A stretch of DNA of 64,000 bases from Lenzites betulinus (GCA_022264855.1 JABYQU010000025.1:372001-436000), one strand, 5' to 3'; counted from the first letter of the stretch, positions 10,918-21,977 are shown. Made by a program: numbers and translations. The notes: generated by a model from the letters alone, not told the origin.

Positions 10918-13299
10918 ATGCCGCGTTTCTTGGACACATACACTGGCCAGTTCGTATGGCTTGCTGATGTGGGAACAACTCCCTACGCGATCTTGTCCCA
11001 CACTTGGCGCTCCGACACAGACGGCGGCGAGCAGACATACGACGATATCCTGAAACTCCAGTCTGCATACCCCCCGTCAACCCAGAACCAGCAGAACGTG
11101 TATCCTCCCCCACTCAACGAACCATTCTTCTCACATCCCGGTCTATCTGAAAAGATCCAGGGGATCTGCGCGGTCGCGCGCCGGGCCGGTTACCGGCTCA
11201 TCTGGATCGACTCTTGTTGCATTGACAAGCGCAGCAGCGCCGAGCTCACCGAGGCCATCAATTCAATGTACTCGTTATACCGCGATGCGAACGTCTGCTA
11301 TGTGTACCTCGCCGACGTCCCCGACGGTGCAGACCCTCGAGACACAGGCGACGATTCACCATTCAAGAATAGCAGATGGCATAAACGCGGCTGGACGCTG
11401 CAGGAGCTCATCGCGCCGGCGCGCGTGGTGTTCCTTTCGCGTAATTGGATGGTTTTGGGAACGAAGACAAGCCTCGCATCGACGCTGGAGGCTATCACGC
11501 GGGTGGATGTCGCGATCCTGACGGGAATGGTGCCTCTTGACTCTGCCAGCGTGGCGAAGAGGATGTCCTGGGCGGCGGGGCGGGAGACGACGCGAGTCGA
11601 AGACCGCGCATACTCGCTCCTCGGGATCTTCAAGGTGCACATGTCGCCGATCTATGGGGAGGGGGCGAACGCGTTTCTTCGTCTGCAGGAGGAAATCATC
11701 AAGCACATCCCGGACCAGAGCGTTTTCGCGTGGGGAACAAGCCGCAACCCATTAGAGCACTACAGGCGTATGTGTCGTGGTCCTTTGGTCCTGTCCGAGG
11801 TAGGACTAGGGCTGCTCGCAACTTCTCCAAACGTGTTTGAAGACGCCGGGGACGTCAGTCCCATTTCAACCTCTACCTTTGCGACGTATATCGGGAGAGA
11901 CCACGATTTCGCGCTACCCCCGCTACACTGCGTTTTTACTCCACAAGGCGTCCGTATCGGCCTGGTGCTCATACCTCTCACTGCGCTACACGGCACGGTC
12001 AGAGTGCTGCACAAAGCACCTATGGCGTCTTTCTCCTCGGTCGACGAGGAAGTGGAATTACCCCTTCCGCTGCTTCGCTCCCTCGCAATCCTGCGCTGCC
12101 AAGACAAAGAGGGCAAGCTGATTGTGCTACCCCTTCGATATTCGGAAAACGACGTGGGACGGGCAGAGAATGTCATGGTCGGGGCGCACTGGCATGTGAT
12201 GTGTCCATTCAAACAGTGGCATTCATCCACCCGCGTCATCCGCCTACCCCCCGACGTGCTCAAGGCGCCTGATGTCGTGGCGACGTCGATGTGCGCCGAC
12301 ACGTCCATCCTACGGCACTACGAGGAGCCCCGAGCGCCCAAGACACACAGAGATGGTTTCTCTAAGGCGGGTTGGACTGATCCGCGGCATCCAGGCGATG
12401 GCAAGCAGGCGATCGTCCGCTTTGCGCCGGAGTGTGTGGAGGAACTGCGTACACTCGGTTTCGCGCTCGCTCCTCTTGATTGCCAGTGCTCCCAGGAGGA
12501 TATTGTACTGACGACAACGCTCTACTGTGCGCCACGAGATCCACTGCGTGACTACGAGATGAAGCGAGGCCCATCGGCACGAATTCATTTCCGCCTGTCT
12601 GGTATGATATCCACCGCCCACTTTGCGATTAGCTATCGAGGAGACCTCCCCGTCGTGAACTCACTGCCAAACCCTGTACTACAGACGCCCGATGGTGACC
12701 TAGCTGAACTCCCCCGGTATGAATGCATACAAGAAGTGTCTAACGACGGCGAGAGCGACTGCCGGGACAAGGACGACAATGCCAACCACAGCAGTGACGA
12801 CGACGACGACGAATATCAACTAGGAGGTACTCACGAAGTCAGAGATATCAACTTCAGCTCGTCTGTGGTCGCGGAGGCCGAGTTTACGACCCCTAGACGG
12901 GGAGAAGGGAGTCGAAGGAGGCCGGCTCGCTGGCGTCATGGTGTGCGAGGGAGAAAGCGGTGGCATGCTGCCCATGCAAGTCCTGTTAACCATGCCAGTA
13001 GCGACGAAGGTTCTAGGCCAGACCTCGTTCGACTCGTGCGGCTAAAACTGGAACGTCCTCCACAGAGCGCGTATATTGAAGACCGCACAAATTTCTTGTT
13101 CTCCGTCGAGCTCTCCGAGGCTTTCAAGCCGGCGCAGAAAACCAGAGCCCCAGGGGAAGATCATCTCGATCTCGATCCGGCGTACCCGCCAAGGGTTTAC
13201 TCCATCGACACACAGACTTCGAGCGCTGCCTCTTTGGTGATAGACGATGTGTCACCACCGCATGCCACACAGGTGGGTACTCTGCTTCTCCGACGGTAG
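10918..13299 (+). CDS. HET-domain (heterokaryon incompatibility-like) protein
   Basis: An uninterrupted frame gives 793 aa from Met 10918, chosen because MPRFLDTYTGQFVWLAD matches the usual start of basidiomycete HET proteins. The HET domain fills about residues 20-260. Signature blocks are YAILSHTW (23-30), LIWIDSCCIDK (94-104), RGWTLQELIAP (about 157-167), a Glu-Asp-Arg-Ala-Tyr-Ser block around 228 (RVEDRAYSLLGIF) and YGEGANAFLRLQEEI (about 246). HET domains trigger death after non-self recognition in ascomycetes; in basidiomycetes the role is mostly unproven. There is no NACHT, WD40 or ankyrin partner domain. The C-terminal half is unrecognised and includes an Asp run (about residue 626) followed by an Arg-rich stretch. 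A possible donor GTGGGT lies near 13275, so the last few residues could differ. Confidence 0.88.
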   Translation: MPRFLDTYTGQFVWLADVGTTPYAILSHTWRSDTDGGEQTYDDILKLQSAYPPSTQNQQNVYPPPLNEPFFSHPGLSEKIQGICAVARRAGYRLIWIDSCCIDKRSSAELTEAINSMYSLYRDANVCYVYLADVPDGADPRDTGDDSPFKNSRWHKRGWTLQELIAPARVVFLSRNWMVLGTKTSLASTLEAITRVDVAILTGMVPLDSASVAKRMSWAAGRETTRVEDRAYSLLGIFKVHMSPIYGEGANAFLRLQEEIIKHIPDQSVFAWGTSRNPLEHYRRMCRGPLVLSEVGLGLLATSPNVFEDAGDVSPISTSTFATYIGRDHDFALPPLHCVFTPQGVRIGLVLIPLTALHGTVRVLHKAPMASFSSVDEEVELPLPLLRSLAILRCQDKEGKLIVLPLRYSENDVGRAENVMVGAHWHVMCPFKQWHSSTRVIRLPPDVLKAPDVVATSMCADTSILRHYEEPRAPKTHRDGFSKAGWTDPRHPGDGKQAIVRFAPECVEELRTLGFALAPLDCQCSQEDIVLTTTLYCAPRDPLRDYEMKRGPSARIHFRLSGMISTAHFAISYRGDLPVVNSLPNPVLQTPDGDLAELPRYECIQEVSNDGESDCRDKDDNANHSSDDDDDEYQLGGTHEVRDINFSSSVVAEAEFTTPRRGEGSRRRPARWRHGVRGRKRWHAAHASPVNHASSDEGSRPDLVRLVRLKLERPPQSAYIEDRTNFLFSVELSEAFKPAQKTRAPGEDHLDLDPAYPPRVYSIDTQTSSAASLVIDDVSPPHATQVGTLLLRR

Positions 13300-14146
13300 T
13301 ATCCTACCCACGCACACATCAACACTTCTAACGCCCATGTTCTTCCCATCGACAATAGCGGTGCTTCCGCCCCACGTTCATTCGTCTACTTCAATGTTAC
13401 CCATTGAAATGGTTATCAGTCCGGACCCGCAGCTGGTGTGCTCTACGCTGCCCTATTTACTGCTCCTATGGGAGCTTGAAGCTGATTGCAGTGCTAGTGC
13501 GATGTGCGCCACAGATTTCTGGTCAGACCATCCGGACATCATGCAGCGAGGTGTGTACAAAGCGTGCATCGAGTCGGACTTCGACTTATTTAACCCCACA
13601 CAGTTCACAAGAGCCCACCACGGCCAGAGGAATGGGATTTTTACGAGCTGCTGCGGTGAGTAAACAGCTCGGACAGTGCTAGAGCCTGTTGATCGATTAA
13701 TCGCGGACCGTTCCCTGTAGATCCTGATCTTTTGGCCACCATGTACACTTCTGGGCTCTACTCCGGGGTTTTCTTGTTTTGTGAATGCTATCTGAGTTGG
13801 GCACAGTTGTGATTCTCATTTCGAACACGCCTCGTCGACTGCATCCGAGCCTTCCGTCAGAGACCTTGATCAGCGAAGGTGTCAAGATGAGGGCAACAGC
13901 CTGAAGGATAAGAGCAGCGGTCTCGACGCCCCATAGCATGTACATCGCCATGGTACTAGTATCGGTAGACATTCTGGAGACGAAGGACTCGATGCAAAAG
14001 CTGCCGTCACGATAAACATTCGAACTGGTACTTATGTACTCGATATTAATGGCCTACATATAAGGTCCATAAAAGTTCTTGCCACTCGCCGTCATTCGAC
14101 CTGCTCCTAGTAGACCGCACCTCCACGCCCGTATACCACCGACTCT
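13300..14146. other. Intergenic, nothing recognised
   Basis: Short frames only (for example 13247-13663, plus). No domain, signal peptide or splice structure was convincing. It contains the 3' regions of the two flanking convergent genes. Confidence 0.5.
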
Positions 14147-15671
14147 TCACCACCCGCCCCCGTACCCACCGTAGTAAACGGAGCTCTCCGCGGCGATAGC
14201 CGTAGTAGAGTGAGTGGTGGTGGTGGTGGTCCTTCTGACCGGGGGCGTCGCTTCCGTCATAGGCGTCGTGATAGTGACCGCATCGCTGCTGGCGGGAGTG
14301 GTGTGCGCGCCGGAACCGGTGTGGCAGTCCTCAGAGGAAGAGGGAGCAGCGCTCTGGGGCGCCGAGGACGGAACGGGGATGGGACTGGAGTCGAAGATTG
14401 TCGTGGGCGATGCGGGCGGAAGGCTGGAAGGCGCAACAGACATGATGGACGTTCCTCTCCCGACGGTGGAGGGCGCCGCGCTGCTCTCTCCGGAGCCTAC
14501 GGGACTCGAGGACGGGGTACTGCCGACCCGGACGTCAGAGACCGTTGTCGGGGCGGTGCTTGGGTAGACTACGGTGGCCGGAGTCGAGCTTTCAGCGGCA
14601 CTGACAGTCGTGGGGCTGGAGCTCCGAGCAGCGCTGGTAGTGGTGAACTGGCTGGGAGTAGTGCTTGGAGCAGAGCTGGTCGTAGTGAATTCGCTAGGAG
14701 TAGTGCTCTGAGCAGAGCTGGTCGTCGTGAATTCGCTAGGAGTAGTGCTTTGAGCAGAGCTGATCGTAGTGAACTCGCTAGGGGTAGTGCTCTGAGCGGA
14801 GCTAGTCGTAGTGAACTCGCTGGGAGTAGTGCTTGGAGCAGAGCTGGTCGTAGTGAACTGACTGGGAGTCACGCTCTCAGCGGAGCTAGTCGTAGTGAAC
14901 TGACTGGGGGTAGTACTCGGAGCAGAGCTGGTTGTAGTGAACTGGTCGGGAGTGGTGCTAGGAGAAGAGCTGGTTGTAGTGAACTGGCTGGGAGTAACGC
15001 TCTGAGCGGAGCTGGTCGTAGTGAACGGGTTGGAGATCGTAATCCCAGGCTCGGATACGGTGACCGGGCGCGTGGTCGTGACTCCAGGCTCAGAGGCGTA
15101 GTACGTGGTCGGGTTGCAGCTACCATCCTTCGTGACGGTGTGCGTCACTGTCGCCGTCTTGGTCTTCCACTCCGTGACGGTGTATCCGTGGCTGTCCTTG
15201 CTACTAGACGCGTGGTGGCTAGTGACGTGCGAGGCGTGGCCGCTGGCAGTCGCGGACGGCGTCGTGGTGACCCCGAGTGTGGTGGGCGACGTCGTGGTCA
15301 CCTCGACTGTTGTGGGCGACGTCGTGGTTACCTCGTGTGTAGTGGTCGACATCGTCGCGGGTGGCTCCGTGGTGACCTTGTCTGTGGTGGTCGTCGCGGG
15401 CTCAGTTGCTCCCGTGGACCTCAACAGAGAGCTGCTCCCTCCCAGGCTCCAACTTGAATATCCGCCATAGCCGGGGTAATACGTGGCCTCGGTGCCCGAT
15501 GCTGTAGTGATAGGCCGCGTAGTCACAGCGTCACGCTTAGCCTGAGGCCCAACGGCAACGGCGTTGCCTTGGAGCGGTATGTGAGTACGCAGGACGTTAG
15601 GAGACAACCAGACGGCACTCACTTCCAGCGATAAACAAAGCAACAAAAACGAAAGTGAAAGTCGGCTTCAT
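14147..15671 (-). CDS. Secreted mucin-like Thr/Ser-rich repeat protein
   Basis: Two exons, 15671-15623 and 15567-14147, are split by a 55 nt intron with a clear branch-like CTAAC; 489 aa. Exon 1 supplies a classic signal peptide (MKPTFTFVFVALFIAG) that joins to SNAVAVGPQAKRDA, where Lys-Arg is a likely Kex2 site. A Tyr/Gly patch (YYPGYGGYSSW) follows, then a Thr/Ser region, then about ten tandem 14-residue units of the form FTTTSSAPSTTPSQ, ideal for O-mannosylation. The protein ends in YYGGYGGGW without a GPI-type hydrophobic tail, so it is probably secreted or wall-associated through its sugars. No enzyme domain is visible. Without the spliced first exon the frame lacks a signal peptide, which is why the two-exon model is preferred. 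Confidence 0.8.
14600..15035 (-). repeat. 42-bp coding minisatellite (14-aa units)
   Basis: About ten tandem units encode variants of FTTTSSAPSTTPSQ. They vary mainly at positions 8 (P, Q, E or R), 10 (T or V) and 14 (Q or E). The unit stays a multiple of three, so copy-number change keeps the frame. Confidence 0.85.
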
Positions 15672-15774
15672 CGTCCTAGATGGTAGGGTTTAAAATATGT
15701 GTTTTGAAAATAACGGAAAGGAGAAAGACGGCGAACGAAGCGAGGTGCTGGGCATTAGGCTTCGTGCTCCCATG

Positions 15775-15781
15775 TTTTATA
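15775..15781 (-). promoter_or_regulatory. TATA box of the mucin-like gene
   Basis: On the minus strand this reads TATAAAA, about 105 bp before the start codon at 15671, a normal distance for a fungal TATA box. Confidence 0.5.
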
Positions 15782-17594
15782 CACGCTTCTGACTCCACGG
15801 CGCCGAAGACCACTGCGTGAACTACGCAGACCTGGGCGTTCGTCAGTGATTGACAGAGACGGTACGGCATAACATTCACCTGCTTTCCAGACTGATCGCG
15901 AACTAGTTTGATACTGCGTCCCGATCTAAAACCACGCACCCTGAAAACCATACCGACCAACGACATAGCCTAGGGGGAATAGAGCCTTGGTGGGATTATG
16001 TCAATGCAAAACGACTCCGCGAGTGACCGGGGACACGGGCAGACACGCCGCATGGACTCACTGGCAAGTCAATGCAACGCCGGGCTTTTCACCACGGGGG
16101 GCGCTCAACCAACTTCGGCCGAGTCATAGTACTGAAGACGCCGCCGTGCTAGTGACCGTGATACGTGCGTTCATCATCGTACAGGTTCGTTTGAAAGGGT
16201 TGACCCGCCACAGCCAATGTATCACAAAGTTGCAGGTAGTGGTTCCATGAAACGGGGTGGTCCTATTTGGGTCAATGTGAGTATATGGTTTCATCAGGAG
16301 GTGGCATCTTGCTAGTAAGTCAAGCAGCAATTCTACCAACGTTGCGTACATTGTCCTCGGAATATCAATGTTCACGGCGGCTAGATCTTCTTGACGCGCT
16401 CAGCGCGGAGCTCCGGGAGAGCGCGCGCTATTTGGGACTTATAAAGAGCCAAGGACCTCTCTTGCTGTATGTAACTTGTAAGTGCGCTCCCGGGGCGATC
16501 CTTTAGCGGGACGCACAATATAATGATACATCCGGGGTGGTCGATCTTGAAGTACTCCTCGGCGGACTCCGAATTTGCCTACCGTACTTGCCACCATCTG
16601 CCACCACCACTTACCCTCACACATACGCTCTCCCCTTTGCAGACAATATTGACATGATCACTAGCTTAGCCAGTAGGCGTTTGATGTGCGTCGAATATGT
16701 CAAGCACGGGCGAGTCTTCTCTGCATTTGTCACAACGCGTCGCGAGCTCGAGACTCATAATTCGCTGGGACGGTCACTATGCCATTTCTAACCCTAAGCA
16801 TGTCGTCCATGAGCATCTCGCGTAGCACAGAAAAGCGAGTAAACTCACATCCCTTGCTCGTCAGAGCAAGGCTCTCCACCCTCACAGCTGAGACCGAGAT
16901 TCTTGCGCTACGTCATCCCTTATGTAACAAAGTCCTAATCTACCTACTTACAAGTCCGACCAAAGGAGTCCAACCTCCTTTCTTAGCGCAAAACTCTACG
17001 GTCTGCTCAGAATTGTACAAACAAGTTATACTGGTATGCACGCAATACTAGTACTATACATGAAATCACTAGTCGCGAATCTCATTACTGGGTCTTCAGA
17101 AGCTCCCTCAGGCTGACATCAGGACACCGGCTAGGAGCAGCGAGGAGCCTGTTCAAACGGCGTTGAGTGCTGAGCCCCGTAGAGATCTAGAGTTTGATGA
17201 AGGTAACAAGCTGAAGCTACTTCGCCGAAGGCAAGCCTCTACGTGCGCGTTTTTGCTGCTACAAGTGCCCAATCTGGCATAGAGCTGCAGCAAGCTAGTG
17301 GGAAATACACAACAGGATCCGGACTCATCGACTGCAGCTTGGATGCTTGCAGAAGCTTTGAAGACGAGCAAGGAAGCGCGCCACCGCAGGCACCATTCGA
17401 GTAGTAACATATCCTACTAGCATTCCTCGCGGCGTGCACACCGCAGGATACCGCCTGTCCAGCAGCAACTACTTGTACAAAAACAGTTGGCTATAGTCAT
17501 CGGTACACGTAGATAACGCTATGTTACATATGCATGCATGCAGCGCCTCCGGCCGGCCGGCACAACACTAGTACTGCTACAGCGCGCACCCACA
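15782..17594. other. About 1.8 kb without a recognised gene
   Basis: The composition is closer to AT/GC balance than the flanks and stops occur in all frames. Short frames (15676-15966 minus, 16537-16791 plus, 17153-17410 minus) have no recognisable domain. It may hold regulatory DNA for the mucin-like gene or decayed sequence. Confidence 0.5.
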
Positions 17595-19460
17595 TTATGA
17601 TTGCACGCTCATCTCCGCGTCCTCTGCGCCCTCGTCCGGATCTGGCATGGGCAGGTTCGTCTGCAGCTCGCGCAGCTCGTCCATCGCGGACTGCGTCGCC
17701 TGGAACAGCAGCTTCATCAGCACGCCGTAGTCGCCGTCGCCGTTCGCGCGCGTCTGTCAACGGCGGTGCGCAGGGTCAGCGGTCAGTACGGGCTGCGTAT
17801 TTCGCACACGGGCAGGGAGGGGCGGGGCGGGGAGGGGGAGACGCACCCAGTTTAGCGCGTGGTAGTATTTGTTCTGCCAGGGGACGCCGACGGTGAGGGG
17901 CGGGAGACGCCGTCGCAGCAGCGGTATAGACGCGAGCAGCCGCGACAGCCTGCCGTTGCCGTCCTGCGGGGTGTTCAGCGCTGAGCATGCATAGAGTTCG
18001 TTCGTTGGGAGGGGACGTTACCTCGAATGGGTGGATGGTAACAAAGACGTGGCTAATCCATGCGGCGGCAGCGAATGGGTCCACGTCTTGTCGCATCAAC
18101 TCCTGCAGAGGGCGGAATTTGGTCAGGCGGCGCACGCGAAGCGGGGGATGCAGAAGCACGCACGTTAAACCGCGTGCAGAACGCAGTGAGCTCCGCGTCG
18201 ACCGAGTCGAAGGGGCAGAACTGGACCTTGACGTCCTTGCCTGCGACGCTCACGTTGATGGCGCAATGCTGCCGGGTGATCCCGATGTGTGTGTGCGCGA
18301 CCTGCGAGTTGCCGTGCTGCCGGATGGCGAGGATGTGGTTCGTGCGCATGAGCGTTTTGTGCAGGCGGCAGACCGTCTCGCTGGTGAGCTCGAACGTGGG
18401 GTCCTCGACGAGCTTGTAGATCTCGTCCATGGCCTAGAACGGCATCGGTATGCGGAACGTGGGCTGGAGCGCAAAGGGGAATAGCGTCACCTTTCGGGTG
18501 TCTTGGAGGATAGATAGCGCCTGCGCGTGGTCACGGACGACACCGCCGGCAGTCAGGTGTCGATCGGCCACCTGGCCGAGATAACCCTCTTTCGAGAGCA
18601 CGAGCGTGGCCTATACACACGGGGTCAGTATCGTGCCCCCATAGAGACGAGCCGGGTGCCGAACCACAGGGTCGAACTGGAGGACGCTCTCGATTGCGTT
18701 CGTCTCGAGGCAGTTGTAGTTGAGATACGTAGATAGTGTCGAGCCCGAGGCGATGAGCTTGTCCCATGTATCTTGGAAGATCACGTATTCGGCGTGCTGG
18801 AGCTTGCAGGAGCTCGCGGGGAGGCGGTCCTGGGCGACGTTCGGGCGCCAGCGCTGGGAGGGGGTGTAGATGTTCGTGTTGTCTTTGTAGGTGCGCACTG
18901 CGGGCGGATAGCGGGTGTAAGGGATCAGCAGGCCAGGAGGCGTTCGGGGTACCCACGGGTGTTGACTGCGTCTGTGAGGACCTTGAGGCGGGCCTTGGAG
19001 AGCCAGACCGAAAACGAGGAGTCTTTAAGGACTCGCTGCAGCTATATTACAAGCCATCACACTGTCAGTGGAGATAGAGCGAGGAGAAAGGGGTTGTACG
19101 CACATCGAGGTACATTGCATAGGCGGTGACCTTGCTGTTGAGAGTCCATCGCATGTCTGCGACGCGGAGCATGAGAAAGGGGAGGGCGGGGTATTTGTCG
19201 AGGAGAGACTCCCAGAGGCGGCCTACGGCGGCACACTGGAGGTCGTCGGAGGGATCGGCATCGAAGGAGGCGAGGAACTCCTTGACGTCGTCCTGTCCGA
19301 GCTCTATGGGCACGCTCTGAGAGTCAGACGGGAGTCTGTTGAGCAGGAGCACTGGCTGCGTCGGGCGCGTGCAGTGGCGGATCTAGCGCACCGTGACGGA
19401 GAGATGGTGCAGTTGCGGCCGCTCGCCATTGACGAAGCGCGCAAAGTGCGGGTTATACAT
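17595..19460 (-). CDS. Fic-domain protein (protein AMPylase-like)
   Basis: Nine exons are inferred: 19460-19392, 19355-19104, 19041-18957, about 18897-18665, about 18610-18491, 18433-18164, 18102-18022, 17963-17847 and 17753-17595; about 461 aa. The catalytic loop is split by an intron and reads HPFE then DGNGRLSR, matching HxFx(D/E)GNGRxxR with the catalytic His, the Asp and the Arg. Fic enzymes mostly move AMP from ATP to Ser/Thr/Tyr hydroxyls of target proteins. An N-terminal ETNAIES helix resembles the (S/T)xxxE(G/N) autoinhibitory motif, with Ser in the last place; the inhibitory Glu is kept. No signal peptide or membrane anchor is visible, unlike animal FICD. The last 50 residues are acidic. 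The first intron would be only 36 nt, so the start is the weakest part of the model. Confidence 0.85.
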
Positions 19461-19762
19461 CGCGGTGCGATGCTTAAGACAGCGAGCTGGGAGGTGGGTG
19501 AGCGTCGACGGAGAGGTTTGCAGCAGCCGTGCAGCGAGTACAGGCCATCGATTGGACGCACTCCGCGGATGCTCCAGAGCAGGCTGCTTGTTCCCGCCAC
19601 AGAGACTTCAGCCACTCTCGGCTCCCCGGCCCATCTAGATCCAAGACCTCCGACACCCCACGTGCTACGACGCGCCTCTTTCCCCGCGTTTCGATCCCGG
19701 ACCTTCAACTCTCTCCGGACGGTCCACATGAGCTCGACGCTCTCTCTTCAACTACAACCACG
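19461..19762. promoter_or_regulatory. Shared divergent promoter region (Fic gene / BCKDHA)
   Basis: Only about 300 bp separate the two start codons, which point away from each other, so both promoters must lie here or overlap the leaders. No clear TATA box was seen. Confidence 0.5.
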
Positions 19763-21687
19763 ATGATACGAACCCTGCGGTTGCGCGCGACATTCCCCGC
19801 TGTCGTCCGAGGACACAGGGCCATGGGCACCACCGCTCAGCTCCCCAGTCCGGAGCACGCCCATGGCCACTTGCCCTCGTCTACATCTCCCATCATTTCC
19901 AAGCTGCACTTCTTCAACTCCGTCATGGAAGGCGGGAAACAGATCCCGACCTACCGCGTCATTGACGGCGCTGGCCAGCCACTCGAGGGCGCCGCGGTCC
20001 CCGACGTACGTCTCCTTCTCTCTTGGCAGAGCGTAGAAGCGCTAACTAGCCCGGGAACCCCAGATCGACGAAGCCCTTGCGCGGAGGATGTGAGTTTTAT
20101 CCCCGGACTGCGCCGTACCACCTTGTCAACTTCCGCCCTAGATACGAGAACATGGTCCAGCTGCCCATCCTCGATGATATCCTCTACAACCTCCAGCGGC
20201 AGGGTCGCATCGTCTTCTACGTATGTCACTCCTTATTCCATCAGTCCACCGGCTCACACCCCGCCAGATGACTGCCGTAAGTGCCTCCTCCGCGGGATCC
20301 CGCTCCTGTCTTGATCCTGCACGCAGTACGGCGAGGAAGCAGCGATCATTGGCTCCGCTGCTGCGTTAGCTCCTGACGACGAGTAAGTGCTTCTCGTCCT
20401 CCCTGCCTCGAAAGCTCACCGATCGTAGGTCCAAGGGTCCTCGGTAAGCCTCGTCCTGCCTGGACGGGGTAATGTTGACCCTAACGACGCCTCCAGCACA
20501 ATACCGTGAATCAGGCGTTTTGCTCTGGCGTGGTTTTGGCTACGACAACGTCATGAACCAGTGCTTCGGCACCCACCTCGACGTCTGCGGCAAGGGCAAG
20601 CAGATGCCAGTCGTGAGTTCCCGCGCCGCGCGCACACTTTCTCCCTCCCCGACGTCCCCGTACTGACGCCATATCTCGCCCGCGCCCGCCACCGCCGCCC
20701 CCAGCACTACGGGTCGAGGGAGTTCCATTACCACACCATCTCGTCGCCGCTGGCAACCCAGATCCCGCAGGCCGCCGGCGTGGGGTACGCGCTCAAGCGC
20801 GACCCCGCGCGCCTGGGCAAGAACTGCGCCGTCGTCTACTTTGGAGAGGGCGCGGCGTCCGAGGGCGACTTCCACGCGGGCATGCTTCTTGGTGCGTCTG
20901 CGCGCGAACGCGGGGGGCTGCTGATGCTGATGCGACTGGACAGCGTCGACGATCCCTTCTCCGACGATGTTCATCGCGCGGAACAACGGCTTCGCGATCT
21001 CGACGCCGTCGTCGGAGCAGTACTACGGCGACGGCATCGCGGCGCGCGGTCCGGGCTACGGCATACACACTGTCCGGGTCGACGGGAACGACGTGTTAGC
21101 GGTCTACTCTGCGGTGAAGGAGGCGCGGCGGCTCTGCCTCGAGGAAGGGCGCGCGGTGCTTGTGGAGACGATGACCTACCGGTATGCATTCGCGCGCTGT
21201 TCCATTCTATGGTGTTAACATCTCTGCTGCTTCTACAGCGTGGGCCATCACTCGACGTCGGACGATTCCTTCGCGTACCGTCCGCGCAAGGAGGTTGAGG
21301 ACCGGAAGCGGCTCGACAACCCGATCGTGCGGTTCCGGCTGTTCCTGGAGTCGCGGGGCTGGTGGTCAAAGGACGAGGAAGAGGCGCTGACGAAGCGGGT
21401 CAAGCAGGAGGTGCTAGCGGCGTACAAGAAGGCGGAGACGCTCCCGAAGCCCGAGCTGAAGGAGATGTTCACGGAGGTGTACGGCGGGGAGGAGCCCTGG
21501 AATCTGGTGAGTGCACGGGCGCGCTCTGGCCCGAGGGGGCGGGAATGCCGACGGTCGCTGACGGTGATGGCAGCGGGAACAACGGGAGGAGCTGGCGAGG
21601 CTGGTGAAGAAGTATGGAGACGCCTGGGAGCCATGGAAGAGTGAATTGAAGAAGCACAAGGGCGGGGGTAAGGATCTGCTGGAGTAG
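19763..21687 (+). CDS. BCKDHA: Branched-chain 2-oxoacid dehydrogenase E1 component, alpha subunit
   Basis: Eleven exons are inferred: 19763-20005, 20064-20089, 20142-20220, 20268-20276, 20327-20382, 20436-20443, 20497-20612, 20705-20891, 20944-21181, 21239-21506 and 21574-21687; 447 aa in one frame. The product is the ThDP-dependent subunit that decarboxylates 2-oxo acids from Val, Leu and Ile in the mitochondrial matrix. The N-terminus ([19 protein letters not shown]) is a presequence. Family blocks are [50 protein letters not shown], the ThDP block [15 protein letters not shown]...[10 protein letters not shown], and GHHSTSDDS, the regulatory phosphorylation loop with the HSTSDDS core. Two exons are only 9 nt (Met-Thr-Ala) and 8 nt long; both are needed to restore family motifs. 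The E1 beta partner is not in the window. Confidence 0.93.
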
Positions 21688-21689
21688 GA

Positions 21690-21950
21690 GCTCATCCGAC
21701 GAGACCGAGGAGAGATTTATCCAGACAATCTGCTGACCGTGCGCGTACGATATGTGGCGACCAAGAAGCTCCTGATTTGAGTTCAAACTTGGTAAGCTAT
21801 ATAGGTTGGACGGTGCGATGAGGTAGCTCGTAGCGCGCTCATCCGACGAGGCCGGGGAGTTATTTATCCAGGAAACCTGCTGACTGTGCGCGTACGATAT
21901 GTTGTGACCAGGAAGCTGCCGCTGACGTCGACTTGGACTTCAACCTTGGT
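21690..21950. repeat. Duplicated 3' flank of BCKDHA
   Basis: About 100 bp beginning CTCATCCGACGAG at 21690 recurs in direct orientation about 149 bp further on (near 21839-21950). The copies share a TTTATCCAG and CTGCTGA core, then CGTACGATATGT. The first copy starts just after the stop codon, so it is probably 3' UTR. Confidence 0.75.
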
Positions 21951-21977
21951 AACCAAGCGCCTTACCGCATGAGGGTG

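Noticed and set aside
13247..13663. Extension of the HET gene through a donor at about 13275 into a second exon
   Set aside because: No convincing acceptor gives a domain-like continuation, and the unspliced frame stops cleanly at 13299.
6700..17600. Recurring (G/A)TACTAGTA(C) motifs in gene-poor stretches (for example near 6749, 7476, 13952, 17048, 17566)
   Set aside because: They are self-complementary and partly chance in balanced-composition DNA; positions show no fixed relation to genes, so I would not claim a regulatory role.
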